The notes: generated by a model not told the origin, from the sequence alone. A stretch of DNA of 64,000 bases from Pontibacter sp. G13 (GCF_031851795.1 NZ_CP134696.1:5704001-5768000), one strand, 5' to 3'. Positions 9,249 to 18,647 are shown, counted from the stretch's first letter. Numbers and translations: made by a program.

Positions 9249-10613
9249 ATGCGAATAAAAGTGCTATTGCTATGTGTCGGAACGCTGTTCATGAGCCTAA
9301 ATAGCAGTTTTTCTCAGACACCGATCGCCCTCGCCAAAGCGCTTGCTGAGCAGAAAGTCAAGGTTCTCGCACGGGGTACTGGCGGATACAATGGAGAAAA
9401 ACTGTTACTGTCTCTCAAAAATTTGACAGGTCTCCCCATTCAGATTGAGGTGCCTGCCGGACAAATTTTCGGAAGTGATGACACCACCAAACAAGACCTC
9501 ATGATCGTCGAGCCGGAGATTATCCCGATCGCCGCTCGGGGAGTTACCAAGGAATTGGTGTACACGATGTGCATTCAGAGCCACAACTCCTCTCCGGGCA
9601 CAGATGAGCGCTTTCATTTTGCATCCATGGCAGAAGGTCCGCTCTTGGATCTTGCCGAAATGATCGCGGAGCAGGACTTTCACAATAGCACCGCTCAGTC
9701 GGCGGTCTGGTCCGTCACCAATGGAGATCCTGTCCGATTCATTTTTGCCTCGGATACGGGCATGGTCAGGCAATTGGCGGGCCCGGTCAGCGAAGCCACG
9801 GGCGCGGATGTGCAGGATTTCAATTTCGTACCCCGCGAGCATCTGATGGTGGATATCCAGACGAGCTTTGAGGTACTGTTGAACCAAGATGCCACCGATG
9901 CCACGCTGGAATTGATCGATGAGCATGGTCAGTTGGTCCGGCGGTACTTTCAGGGAAGAAGGGTGGAGGAAGGCTTCATGCGCTGGACCCTGAACGCTTC
10001 CCACGTCCTCGGTGAGAATGCGCAACTGAAATTGGTCCTGCGAAGTGGATCAGAGGTGTTGGCTGAGCGGAATGTCACTTCCCAAGACACCATCGCTCCC
10101 GTGCTGGACCTCCACGCCAAAACGGTGGTGGTCTACGAAGTGCCGCAAGATGCGCAAGTGATGTCGGGCATTTACGACGAGGAGGGCAAGCTCTATTACC
10201 GAGTTTCTCGGTATCAGCTTCGCAAGCAGGGGATGCATCGCACCACTCTCATCGCCAAGAAGCAATTGCCGGACGGAATGCGCTTTTTCGCTCAAGTGGT
10301 GACGGAAGACGGGACCGTGCTGGCACGAAAGGAGGTCGATCCCAACCAATCCGAACCGGTCATCCATCCGAAGGCGCAGCTATCCGGCACCTTCCAGTGG
10401 CAACAAACCGAGACTCAGCAGAACTTGAGGTTGGCGATCTATGACTCGGATGGCCTCGTCAAGCGAATCCTCTACGATATTTCAGAGATGAATCCCGGCC
10501 GCAAAAATTTCCGATACCGATTTGAGCATCGGGATGGACCGGACGCAGTGTTTTTCATCCGCCTGACTGACGCAGCGGGCACGGTCCTGCAAGAGAAGAA
10601 GATCACCCGATAA
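9249..10613 (+). CDS. large secreted protein of unknown function
   Basis: 454 residues from the ATG at 9249, preferred to an upstream start because the signal peptide (MRIKVLLLCVGTLFMSLNSS, cut near FSQ) begins there. The first ~180 mature residues read like an Ig-like or DUF-type domain (SLKNLTGLPIQIEVPAGQIF, then repeated acidic and aromatic positions). The rest holds several beta-sandwich-like segments of the form hxLxDExGxLVRRYxxG and LRLAIYDSDGLVKRILYD. The C-terminus is not a clear T9SS domain. I recognise no family and propose no function. A good intrinsic terminator follows. Confidence 0.75.
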   Translation: MRIKVLLLCVGTLFMSLNSSFSQTPIALAKALAEQKVKVLARGTGGYNGEKLLLSLKNLTGLPIQIEVPAGQIFGSDDTTKQDLMIVEPEIIPIAARGVTKELVYTMCIQSHNSSPGTDERFHFASMAEGPLLDLAEMIAEQDFHNSTAQSAVWSVTNGDPVRFIFASDTGMVRQLAGPVSEATGADVQDFNFVPREHLMVDIQTSFEVLLNQDATDATLELIDEHGQLVRRYFQGRRVEEGFMRWTLNASHVLGENAQLKLVLRSGSEVLAERNVTSQDTIAPVLDLHAKTVVVYEVPQDAQVMSGIYDEEGKLYYRVSRYQLRKQGMHRTTLIAKKQLPDGMRFFAQVVTEDGTVLARKEVDPNQSEPVIHPKAQLSGTFQWQQTETQQNLRLAIYDSDGLVKRILYDISEMNPGRKNFRYRFEHRDGPDAVFFIRLTDAAGTVLQEKKITR

Positions 10614-10640
10614 TACAACCCTACCTACAGCCAATCTGAG

Positions 10641-10669
10641 GGGCGGTCCGTTTGCGGGCTGCCCTTTTT
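10641..10669 (+). terminator. intrinsic terminator
   Basis: GGGCGGTCCG (10641-10650) pairs with CGGGCTGCCC (10655-10664) including two G-U pairs, followed by five T. It lies 27 bp after the stop of the secreted protein gene. Confidence 0.8.
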
Positions 10670-10818
10670 GTATGGCTACCGTCCAAAATCAATGGAGGTG
10701 CCAGAAAGAGACTACGTCGCTGATTTTTAGGGATTTGTCTTTGGGAAATGTACCAAATCCCAAGTCATCTGAGAAGGCCAAGGAGGAAGATTCTTCATAG
10801 ATAGATTGTGAGGAAGAG

Positions 10819-11003
10819 TTGGGTGTGTCCGGCGTGCTTGGGAAGAGGCATGCGCCAGAGCGGAAGGTCGCCGGCCGGTCCCTTACGTGCTCGCTGATCG
10901 CTCGGTCCCAGATCTGGAGGCGATATATCGCCGCCTCCAGATCCGGGACTCCGCCTAAGGGCGGCCACTTCAGGCACCTCACACCACACCCACCAGCCGC
11001 ACA
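10819..11003 (-). repeat. family A element, copy A2
   Basis: An inverted copy with the standard ends (CCGGCGTGCTTGG on the left, GCCGCAC on the right of the + strand). In element orientation the central stem has arms CCCGGATCTGGAGGCG and CGCCTCCAGATCTGGG around the loop GCGATATAT. The arm sequence differs from A1 and A4, yet pairing is kept; the single non-Watson-Crick pair is G-T in element orientation. It fills a convergent gap. Confidence 0.85.
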
Positions 11004-11067
11004 TTTGATGCAGGCTCATCTGTACACAGTATGAGTTCCAGCTTTCATTGCCGAACATCTGTAAATC

Positions 11068-11460
11068 CTACAACCATTGCGTCAGCAAAAATATCACCCC
11101 AGCCCAGAGCAATACGCCCATTGCCAGGTAGATAGCCACACTGTCGCGTTTGGTGCGTTGGCCCCGCTGGTGATAGTGCATGGCCGCAACTCCCCAACCG
11201 ATGAGCCCGATGAAGGGAAATAGGATGTACATCAGCATCTCCTGCTGCGTGAGCGGTTCATCTTCGTGTTCGTCGCGTGCTGCGCGGCGGGATTTGAGGT
11301 CGCTGAGGGTATCGAGGAGAAGATCCGGATCGAGTTCTCGGGCATGGATAATGGCCTCAGCAGCCTCCACGGCTTCCGGGTGATAATCGTCGGGATGGGC
11401 GAGCAGGTCAATGAGTTCCTCGTCGCGGCGATTCGCCAGCTTTTCGATATAAGGATTCAT
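11068..11460 (-). CDS. small membrane protein of unknown function
   Basis: 130 residues from the ATG at 11460 (MNPYIEKLANRRDEELIDLL). The first ~75 residues are charged and helical, ending in a KSRRAARDEHEDEP linker. Two membrane segments follow (YILFPFIGLIGWGVAAM and VAIYLAMGVLLWAGVIFLL). Both ends of the hairpin are short, so it is an inner-membrane protein with a cytoplasmic helical head. No family recognised. The VOC gene starts 65 bp upstream on the same strand and may share a transcript. Confidence 0.75.
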   Translation of the reverse strand: MNPYIEKLANRRDEELIDLLAHPDDYHPEAVEAAEAIIHARELDPDLLLDTLSDLKSRRAARDEHEDEPLTQQEMLMYILFPFIGLIGWGVAAMHYHQRGQRTKRDSVAIYLAMGVLLWAGVIFLLTQWL

Positions 11461-11525
11461 GGCAATGAGTATTTGGGAGAACGACAATTTACCGCCGCCT
11501 CGGGGAGAATTCCAAGGCGATTTCG

Positions 11526-11897
11526 CTACCGATGTTGATCGAAGAGAATCGGGTTGCCGTCCGGATCGAGAATCACAAAACTGCCCGGTCCAGAGGTGGT
11601 CTCGTCAGCTTCCTGCTCAAATTCGATCCCAGCAGCTTTGAGGCGCTTCTGAATGTCGCGCACATCCTCGAATTCGGGGAGATTCTGGGCATTGCCGTCC
11701 CAGCCGGGATTGAACGTCAGGATGTTCTGCTCGAACATCCCCTGAAACAGTCCGATGAGCGTGTCATCGCATTTCATGATGAGGTAGTGGCGCTCGATAT
11801 CGCCCGCAAACACCTCGAATCCGAGGGTTTCGTAGAATTGCTTCGAGACGTGGATGTCCTTGACGGTCAGACTGAGGGAGAAGGCTCCGAGTTTCAT
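11526..11897 (-). CDS. VOC-superfamily (glyoxalase-like) protein
   Basis: 123 residues from the ATG at 11897 (MKLGAFSLSLTVKDI). The paired beta-alpha-beta-beta-beta units of the vicinal oxygen chelate fold are clear: SLTVKDIHVSKQFYETLGFEVF at the start and SFVILDPDGNPILFDQH at the end. VOC enzymes use His/Glu to bind a divalent metal, but this copy lacks an obvious full set, so it may be a binding protein or a divergent enzyme. The substrate is unknown. It lies between the small membrane protein and the STAND NTPase genes, all on the minus strand. Confidence 0.85.
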   Translation of the reverse strand: MKLGAFSLSLTVKDIHVSKQFYETLGFEVFAGDIERHYLIMKCDDTLIGLFQGMFEQNILTFNPGWDGNAQNLPEFEDVRDIQKRLKAAGIEFEQEADETTSGPGSFVILDPDGNPILFDQHR

Positions 11898-11998
11898 GTA
11901 GGTGTGATTGGAGAGTGGATGGAGGTTTCTCGATAATATCCGGAATGTGGGGCGATTGTGCAAGTCCCCACCCAGATGCTTACCCGACCTCCCGCCAG

Positions 11999-14900
11999 CT
12001 ATGCCTCCGCCGTGGAGGCGCCCCCCTGATCCAGCCCATCGGCAAACTCCCGCAGTTCCGCTAGCAGCTCGTCATAGGACTCGCGCGTGATCCCGAGGGA
12101 CTCCATGCGAAGATCGGTATAGTCGGATTCCATGCCTTCGAAGAAACCATTTACATCTTCCCAGAGCGGAATGCTTGTTCGGTACCAAGCGCGGGCCTCT
12201 TCCGAGTTTCCTTGCAGGTAGTGGACGTGGCCGAGATTCATAGCATTCATATCGGAATGTCTATCAGAAAGCTCCCAGGCTTTGGAGAACTGCTGTTCTG
12301 CATTTGAGAATTGATGTTGGAGCAGGTAGGTCCATCCAAGTGAGTGTGGGTAGGCTGGATCTTCTGGTGCTAGTTCTATGGCTTTTTGATAAGCTTCCTT
12401 TGCCTTTCCGTACTGTTTGAGATCACTGTAGGTTGTTCCCAGATTATCCCAAAAGTCAACTTCCTCGGGCTTTATTTCTATGGCTTTCTTGTATGCTTCC
12501 TCAGCCTCTTTGTATTGTTTGAGTTTTCTATAGGCAAGCCCCAAATTATTCCAATAGAGGGCTTCAGCAGGCTTTATTTCTATGGCTTTTTGATAATGCT
12601 CAATTGCTTGTGGATATTTCCCTTGATCTTTTAAGACATTTGCTAAATTATTCCATGCTGCTGCGTATTCGGGTTTCAGTTCAATAGCTTTTTTATACGC
12701 TATGGTGGCTTCCTTGTATTGTTTGAGCTTTCTGAAAGTAATTCCCAAACTATACCAATAATTGGCTTCATTGGGCCTTATTTCAATGGCTTTTTTATGC
12801 GCTTCAATTGCTTCTTCGTATTGGTTGGATTTCCTGTAGGTAATTCCCAAATTATTCCAATACATGGCTCCTTCGGGCTTCAGGTTGATGACTTTCAGAT
12901 AATGCTCAATTGCTTGTTGGTATTTCCCTTGATCGTCTAAGATATTTGCCAGCCCATTCCATGCTGATGCGTATTCGGGTTTCAGTTCAATGGATTTTTG
13001 ATAATACTCAATTGCTTGTTGGTATTTCCCTTGATCGTCTAAGACATTTGCCAGCCCATTCCATGCTGATGCGTATTCGGGTTTTAGTTCAATGGCTTTT
13101 TGATGCGCTTTGATTGCCTCTTTGTATTGTTTGATGTTCCTATGGGTATGTCCCAAATTATTCCAATACATGGCTTCCACGGGCTTCAGGTTGATGGCTT
13201 TCAGATAATTGTCAATGGCTTGTTTGTGTTCCCCTTGATCATATAAGACATTTGCCATACCATTCCATGCATCTGCGAATTCAGGCTTAAGGTCAATAGC
13301 TTTTTGGTAGGCCTCGATTGCCTCTGGATATTGTTTATCACTTCCTAAGGTATACCCTAAACTATCCCAGTATTTGGATTCATCTGGCCATAGCTTGACT
13401 GCCTGCTGAATGGCCCATTTTTTTTTGTCTTTGTCTGTTTCATAGAGATATAGGGAAAAACACAGATAGGCTTGATTTTCTGCTTCCTCCACAAATCCAC
13501 AACTAAGCAGGGCATTCAACATTCTCAACGCCTCCACTTTCTGATCATCTATCAGGCCATTGATCCCGCTTTCCAGCGTATTCCCCCATTGAGTTTGACC
13601 CAAGAAGTCCTCGGCTTCCTTGATCTGCTGGGCTAGTGGCAATAATTCCGAATATTTCAACGGCTGCATCATCCTCACCAATTCCCGAATACACGCCGGA
13701 ATATACCCATGATATTCCTCGCATAGCCGATGGAAATGGAAGTGTGCTTGCAGCTCCCGCCATTCTGGGTGTTGGATCCAATCCTTCCATTCCGGGCCTA
13801 CTTGGTGGGATTTCATTTGCTTGGCAAACCATTCGGCTAGGTTACGGTGGGTGTTTTTCCAGTCTTGAGGGGTGAGATCCCGCTGGTGTTTGAGGAAGAG
13901 CTCCCGGATGATCGGATGGTAGGCCCATTTGCCTCCACGTTTTTGGATGAAGGGCCGATCCTTGAGCCAAGTGAAATACTCGTCTGCATGCTGCTTGAAC
14001 GTTTTGGGCAACAGGAATTGGAGAAGGTCCTGGTCGAAATAGGCAGGAAAGGCAGCATGGATGGCCAGATCCTTCAAGTCGGCGTTCTTGATATGTTTGA
14101 GGACGCGATCGACGACACGCTCTCGCGGATCAGATATTTCCGATGAGCTCCCTGCCTCATAGTTGTCCGTGAGTAGGGCCAAGTACACAGGGAGTCCCTT
14201 GCTCCATTCGATCAGTTTCTGGATTTCTTTTTCGGATTGGATGCCCTGTCCCTTGATGAATTCGGTGGCTTCCTCGTCTGTGAAGGGATTGATGGAAAAC
14301 TGGACGAGCTTGCGCTTGAATTGGGCCCAGGTCTGAGAATCCAATTCGGCCCGCCCGGTGATGACCATTAGCATGGAAGGAAAATCTCCATACTGCCCTT
14401 TGAGAAGATCCAAGATCCAGCGCTCTAGCTCGGGATTGGAGGCTTCGAAGGTGTCAAACAGGATGGCCGCTGGGCGGTCTTCGGTTTCATCGAACAGACA
14501 GGTTGTCCAGATCGGAGAGAGGACGGCCACGGGTTCCAAGGCCAGTTTGACATCATCTTTCCGGTTGTTGAACTTTTTGGCGGCGAAGTTGGCCCATTCT
14601 CCTGCGACTTCTGCAATTCCATCTGTGGGGACCAGCTCTTCCAATGCCTCTCCGCCGGGCATCATCTTGAACCCAATCCGACTGGCCATTTTCAACCCGC
14701 CTGAGACCAATTTCCCGATAGAACCTTCGGGTTTTTCGGGATCTGCCTCCAGTTCATTGCGCAGTTTCTTGAACTCTTCATACCGCTTGAGGAAGGGCGA
14801 AAAGTCCGCGCCCTGCGCTTGGAAGGTTTGGGCGATGGCATGCATCGTCTCCACCACCTCGGCCAGTCGATTGTCCTCCGTGTCCACCCACGCCACGCGA

Positions 14901-15124
14901 TACTCCTTGTCTTTGGCCATCTGCTCAAACTCGTGCATCAGGGTGGTTTTGCCGACTCCACCTTGGCCATACAGGTTGTAGATATTGGTGTAGCCATCGT
15001 CCTCGTCTGGGTCGAGTTGGAGATTTTCGCGGAATTGCTGGAGGAAATGTTGGCGACCCACGAAGGTCTTCTGATTGGCTTGGTCATTCTTCTCCTTGAA
15101 GGAGCGGCGGCGCTTTTTGGGCAT
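11999..15124 (-). CDS. STAND-type NTPase with C-terminal TPR array
   Basis: 1041 residues from the ATG at 15124 (MPKKRRRSFKEKNDQ), with a TATCTTTG box at the complement of 15150-15157. Order: a short basic head; Walker A GQGGVGKTT (53-61); Walker B AAILFDTFE (219-227); a sensor-like strand MLMVITGR (251-258); and the GLP motif SKGLPVYLALL (308-318) typical of NB-ARC/STAND ATPases. A winged-helix and helical region follows (about 330-620), then 12 TPRs of 34 residues (about 640-1000). There is no N-terminal effector domain; only ~20 residues precede the NTPase. STAND proteins act as ligand-gated switches, some in anti-phage defence; that role is inference. The TPR part is visibly more AT-rich than the rest and its repeats are close to identical. 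Confidence 0.85.
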   Translation of the reverse strand: MPKKRRRSFKEKNDQANQKTFVGRQHFLQQFRENLQLDPDEDDGYTNIYNLYGQGGVGKTTLMHEFEQMAKDKEYRVAWVDTEDNRLAEVVETMHAIAQTFQAQGADFSPFLKRYEEFKKLRNELEADPEKPEGSIGKLVSGGLKMASRIGFKMMPGGEALEELVPTDGIAEVAGEWANFAAKKFNNRKDDVKLALEPVAVLSPIWTTCLFDETEDRPAAILFDTFEASNPELERWILDLLKGQYGDFPSMLMVITGRAELDSQTWAQFKRKLVQFSINPFTDEEATEFIKGQGIQSEKEIQKLIEWSKGLPVYLALLTDNYEAGSSSEISDPRERVVDRVLKHIKNADLKDLAIHAAFPAYFDQDLLQFLLPKTFKQHADEYFTWLKDRPFIQKRGGKWAYHPIIRELFLKHQRDLTPQDWKNTHRNLAEWFAKQMKSHQVGPEWKDWIQHPEWRELQAHFHFHRLCEEYHGYIPACIRELVRMMQPLKYSELLPLAQQIKEAEDFLGQTQWGNTLESGINGLIDDQKVEALRMLNALLSCGFVEEAENQAYLCFSLYLYETDKDKKKWAIQQAVKLWPDESKYWDSLGYTLGSDKQYPEAIEAYQKAIDLKPEFADAWNGMANVLYDQGEHKQAIDNYLKAINLKPVEAMYWNNLGHTHRNIKQYKEAIKAHQKAIELKPEYASAWNGLANVLDDQGKYQQAIEYYQKSIELKPEYASAWNGLANILDDQGKYQQAIEHYLKVINLKPEGAMYWNNLGITYRKSNQYEEAIEAHKKAIEIRPNEANYWYSLGITFRKLKQYKEATIAYKKAIELKPEYAAAWNNLANVLKDQGKYPQAIEHYQKAIEIKPAEALYWNNLGLAYRKLKQYKEAEEAYKKAIEIKPEEVDFWDNLGTTYSDLKQYGKAKEAYQKAIELAPEDPAYPHSLGWTYLLQHQFSNAEQQFSKAWELSDRHSDMNAMNLGHVHYLQGNSEEARAWYRTSIPLWEDVNGFFEGMESDYTDLRMESLGITRESYDELLAELREFADGLDQGGASTAEA

Positions 15125-15149
15125 ATCGATGGATTGAGAAGGCTCTCTC

Positions 15150-15157
15150 CAAAGATA
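15150..15157 (-). promoter_or_regulatory. -7 box before the STAND NTPase gene
   Basis: TATCTTTG on the minus strand, 26-33 bases upstream of the ATG at 15124, fits the Bacteroidota TAnnTTTG consensus. No convincing -33 element was seen. Confidence 0.45.
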
Positions 15158-15272
15158 GACATTTTTGGGAGTGGGAATGAATGGGGGTTCGGAGCAATGT
15201 TGGGGGATATGCCCCTTCAAATGGGGGGAATGACGGTCTAGCCAGAAAGCTGAGTGTGCCTTCCAAACGATA

Positions 15273-15298
15273 AAGGGGCAGCCCATCCGCTGCCCCTT
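15273..15298 (-). terminator. hairpin after the outer-membrane protein gene
   Basis: AAGGGGCAGC (15273-15282) and GCTGCCCCTT (15289-15298) form a perfect 10-bp stem with a 6-base loop, 50 bp after the stop at 15348. The T-run on the minus strand is interrupted, so this is a moderate terminator. Confidence 0.6.
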
Positions 15299-15347
15299 GA
15301 GGTAACCACATATAATTAATACAAAGCTACTATCCGTGTAGATGCGA

Positions 15348-16604
15348 CTACAAGCGGGTGTTTACGACGTTGTTGTACATGGAGCCGAAGGTGTAGTTCA
15401 CCCCGACGGACCCTGTCATCTTATAGCTCGTCGCCAATTGGGTCTGAGCGAGCAGGAGGTCCTCTTGGGATACATCTCCTGCCTTGAGGGAAAGTTGGTC
15501 GTTGATCAATTCGTAACGCGCGGACACATTCAACGCCAGCCCTTTGACTACCCGGAGGTTGATACTTCCATGAAGTTTCAACCGATTCTTGGCGAAATCA
15601 TGGAAGAAGTGGGAGCCGGTGACCCCTGCGAAGAGAGATCCCCAGGGCTGACGTACGCGAACGTTCATTACCAAAGATTGATTCCATAGTTGCTCGGTGA
15701 GCTTGCCGAATACCGTCTCTTCGGTGTAATCGTTGTAGGAAGGTCCTACGCGATAGGCAATGGTGAACTCACGGCGATTGACTTCTTCATACGGAAACAC
15801 GCTGAATTCCAGGGCTGGATGTACACCAAACCCCAAGTCCATGTTGGACCACGTGCTGCTGTAGACGTGTGAAAAGAATCCGATGGACCAGTGCCGGTCG
15901 ATACTTTTGACCAAGTTGGCATTGAATCCACTGGAGTTGATTTCGGTGAAGGTGGTGTCACCCTCTCCGTCGATGAATCTTTTGGTGGTGCGATTCAAAT
16001 AGGCGTGGCTACGGAACCTCCATTCTTCGGTGGTTCTGCTGGCCTTGACGCCGCCCCAATACTTCCAGTTCTGCTTTTGGGATTCCAGATTAAGATTTCC
16101 CCCACTATAGACTTGAAACACCCAGAAGTTCCAGGGGTCGTGAAAGTCTTGTACGACTGGCTCATTGGGCGCCTTGACCTTGACTTGAATGTAGTCAGCG
16201 ACACCTGTTCTGAGCAGGTAGGGGACCATCCCCAATTCGAGCGTACGAGCGAGGCCTCCGCGTTCCGTGTCCTGAGCGGTGTTGGGAGGGGCGGTATAGG
16301 AGAGTTCTTGGTGGATTTCCTCAAAGCTTTCCTTACCGATGAAGTCGAAGTAGTAGGTGCGGCTGTTGCTGGCGGTAGCTTGGTTTGTGACAAACACATG
16401 CACTTGCGCCAGCTGGGGATCGCGCACATAATCCAGGTACGGAATGGTCTCGCGGAGATAGTTCATATCACAGCGATTGCAATCGATGTACACTTTCAAT
16501 CGCGCCTGCTCTGTCGCAGGGGATTGAGTTGCCGATGTTTGGGCCCATCCTCGGCCAGTGGTAAACATGCAGGCGAGGAAGAGGATGATAAAAGGGTATC
16601 GCAT
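15348..16604 (-). CDS. outer-membrane beta-barrel protein with an N-terminal CNRC motif
   Basis: 418 residues with a signal peptide (MRYPFIILFLACMFTTGRGWAQ). Residues ~35-100 form a small domain starting KVYIDCNRCDMNYLRETIPY and containing VRDPQLAQVHVFVTNQ. The rest is a run of amphipathic strands with many Tyr, Trp and Asn, as in an outer-membrane barrel of about 14-16 strands. I recall similar CxxC-D proteins across Bacteroidota annotated only as hypothetical or outer-membrane beta-barrel proteins. The two Cys could form a disulfide or bind metal (inference). It is a single-gene unit. Confidence 0.8.
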   Translation of the reverse strand: MRYPFIILFLACMFTTGRGWAQTSATQSPATEQARLKVYIDCNRCDMNYLRETIPYLDYVRDPQLAQVHVFVTNQATASNSRTYYFDFIGKESFEEIHQELSYTAPPNTAQDTERGGLARTLELGMVPYLLRTGVADYIQVKVKAPNEPVVQDFHDPWNFWVFQVYSGGNLNLESQKQNWKYWGGVKASRTTEEWRFRSHAYLNRTTKRFIDGEGDTTFTEINSSGFNANLVKSIDRHWSIGFFSHVYSSTWSNMDLGFGVHPALEFSVFPYEEVNRREFTIAYRVGPSYNDYTEETVFGKLTEQLWNQSLVMNVRVRQPWGSLFAGVTGSHFFHDFAKNRLKLHGSINLRVVKGLALNVSARYELINDQLSLKAGDVSQEDLLLAQTQLATSYKMTGSVGVNYTFGSMYNNVVNTRL

Positions 16605-16709
16605 GGCATTCAGGATATGCTACAAATGTGGAAATGTTCCGTAGCGGTTTCCATGCATGTTCGATCAGGTGGGACATCCCGCCTACGAACCGGGACATAT
16701 CAGGGGGCC

Positions 16710-16750
16710 AAAAAAAAGCGTCGGAGGCGCGAAATTTCGCACCTCCGACG
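16710..16750 (-). terminator. intrinsic terminator of lpd
   Basis: CGTCGGAGG (16719-16727) pairs with CCTCCGACG (16742-16750), extended by GCGAAA/TTTCGC with one mismatch between. On the minus strand the stem is followed by an 8-base T-run (16710-16717). It lies 160 bp beyond the lpd stop. Confidence 0.85.
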
Positions 16751-16910
16751 AATCGGGATTATGGCCGGATGAGCCAGTAAAGGCCCTCTGAACCGGATTT
16801 TCGGAGTATCCCGAAACATGCCATGTCGTCCTATTGCACCGAATTCTTTTGTGGAGTCAAGGTGTTGGTAACCGCCTGTATCCACTAGGGAGATTCAGCC
16901 AGAGGAGACC

Positions 16911-18323
16911 TTACATGTGGATGACTCTGTTGGCTGTCGCGCCCATCGCCGCTTCCTTCACGGACTCGGAGAAGGTTGGGTGCGGGTGGGAGAAGATCGC
17001 CAGATCCTCCGCAGAAGCGCGGAACTCCAAGCCCATTACCCCTTCCATGATCATGTCCGCAGCACGAGGACCGATGATGTGCATACCGAGCATTTCATCA
17101 GTTTCCTTGTCGGCCAAGATTTTCACGAATCCAAAGCTGTCATCCATGGAGGCGCGTGCACGTCCAGAAGCTTTGAATGGGAAATTCCCCACCTTGTACT
17201 TCGTTCCATTGGCTTTCAGTTCTTCCTCGGTGTATCCTACGCTGGCAACTTCAGGCCAAGTGTAGACTACGCCAGGGATGGCGCGGTAGTTGATGTGCGG
17301 GTGCTGCCCGGCGATTACCTCAGCTACAAATACGCCTTCCTCGGAAGCTTTGTGTGCCAACATGGCACCGCGTACTACATCTCCGATGGCATAGATATTC
17401 GGAACGGAAGTCTGGAGCTGGTCGCTGACAGGAATACGTCCACGATCCGTCTCGATGCCGATGTTTTCCAGTCCGAGGTTGTCGGTGTATGGACGACGAC
17501 CTACCGCCATGAGGCAGACATCTCCTTCCACGGTGACGGTTTCCCCCTTCTTGTTTTCGGCAGTGATGATCACTTTGCCGTCCTTCACTTCAGAGCCTGT
17601 CACCTTGTGGCTAGTGAGGGCAGTGAAGTCCATTTCCTTTTTCATGGATTTGGCGAGCTCTTTGCCGAGGGCGCCGTCCATGGAAGGAATCAATTTGTCT
17701 GCATATTCCAGCACGGTGATCTTGGAGCCGATGCGACCGAATACGGAAGCCATTTCAACTCCGATCACGCCACCACCGATCACGATCATGTGCTTAGGCA
17801 ACTCAGTCAATTCGAGCGCCTCGGTGGAGCTGATGATATGCTTTTTGTCAATTTCGATACCGGGCAGGGAAGCAGGTTTGGAACCGGTTGCGATGATGAC
17901 TTTTTGCGTCTTCACCTCCTCGGAGGAACCGTCATCCTTGGTGACCTTGATGGTGTTGGCATCGACAAAGGAGCCGAATCCCTGAAAGACGGTGATCTTG
18001 TTCTTTTTCATCAAGTAGGCAACTCCGGAGGTGGTCTTTTCGACGACACCGGCTTTGCGCTTGATCATTTGAGGCAAATCCAACTCGACAGTAGGCACCT
18101 TGATGCCATGCTCAGCGAATTGGTGTACCGCTTGATGATAGTGTTCGGAGGAGTCGAGCAATGCCTTGGAAGGAATACATCCGACATTGAGGCAGGTGCC
18201 TCCCAAGGTAGGATACTTTTCGATGATGGCTACCTTCATTCCCAGTTGCGCACAACGGATTGCAGCGACGTACCCACCGGGACCCGAACCGATTACAGTA
18301 ACGTCAAAAGTGGTATTGGCCAT
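16911..18323 (-). CDS. lpdA: dihydrolipoyl dehydrogenase
   Basis: The 470-residue E3 flavoenzyme of 2-oxoacid dehydrogenase and glycine cleavage complexes; it reoxidises dihydrolipoamide with NAD+. Seen: FAD-binding GSGPGG (12-17); redox disulfide GGTCLNVGCIPSK (Cys44, Cys49); the NAD-binding GGGVIGVEMASVF; the second FAD motif IYAIGDVVRGAMLAHKA; and the C-terminal catalytic HPHPTFSESVKEA. Length and motif order are typical. It is a single gene with its own promoter and terminator. The long open frame on the opposite strand is a codon-bias shadow. Confidence 0.97.
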   Translation of the reverse strand: MANTTFDVTVIGSGPGGYVAAIRCAQLGMKVAIIEKYPTLGGTCLNVGCIPSKALLDSSEHYHQAVHQFAEHGIKVPTVELDLPQMIKRKAGVVEKTTSGVAYLMKKNKITVFQGFGSFVDANTIKVTKDDGSSEEVKTQKVIIATGSKPASLPGIEIDKKHIISSTEALELTELPKHMIVIGGGVIGVEMASVFGRIGSKITVLEYADKLIPSMDGALGKELAKSMKKEMDFTALTSHKVTGSEVKDGKVIITAENKKGETVTVEGDVCLMAVGRRPYTDNLGLENIGIETDRGRIPVSDQLQTSVPNIYAIGDVVRGAMLAHKASEEGVFVAEVIAGQHPHINYRAIPGVVYTWPEVASVGYTEEELKANGTKYKVGNFPFKASGRARASMDDSFGFVKILADKETDEMLGMHIIGPRAADMIMEGVMGLEFRASAEDLAIFSHPHPTFSESVKEAAMGATANRVIHM

Positions 18324-18411
18324 TTTCGTTGGTTTATTGATGATTAGCGGCTAAGGGGCAGCTTCCCATTTCAGTGAGATTACACTTATTCTCTGCCCGA
18401 AAAACGATTGA

Positions 18412-18442
18412 CAAAGGTATTGACCTCTTGAGGACCATCCAA
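18412..18442 (-). promoter_or_regulatory. sigma-ABfr-type promoter of lpd
   Basis: On the minus strand TTG (18442-18440), 20 bases, then TACCTTTG (18419-18412), matching the Bacteroidota -33/-7 layout. The ATG is at 18323, giving a leader of ~80 bases. Confidence 0.65.
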
Positions 18443-18619
18443 CTTTGTCGATGGTTTTATACGTAGCTTGCAAGATGTGGCCGGGCGTTCTTCCGCTTTT
18501 TTAGCTCACTTTTGAACGTGCATGGGCGCTTGGGGTATTCGTAGTTATGGTTTTCTCCGAAATATTCGATATGCGAAGGGTAGGGGGGAATTGTGCCTTT
18601 TTTTGTCCGCACGAGGTTG

Positions 18620-18627
18620 TATCTTTG
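18620..18627 (+). promoter_or_regulatory. -7 box of rfbB
   Basis: TATCTTTG lies 20 bases before the ATG at 18648. A T-rich stretch with TTTG lies just upstream, but the spacing to a -33 element is not ideal. Confidence 0.5.
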
Positions 18628-18647
18628 TTGCACCACTGGATTGATAC

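Noticed and set aside
16917-18347. 476-codon frame antisense to lpd
   Set aside because: Protein is the antisense of a strongly conserved flavoenzyme gene; it reflects codon bias, not a gene. The same holds for the long frame antisense to the RND permease (56598-58004).
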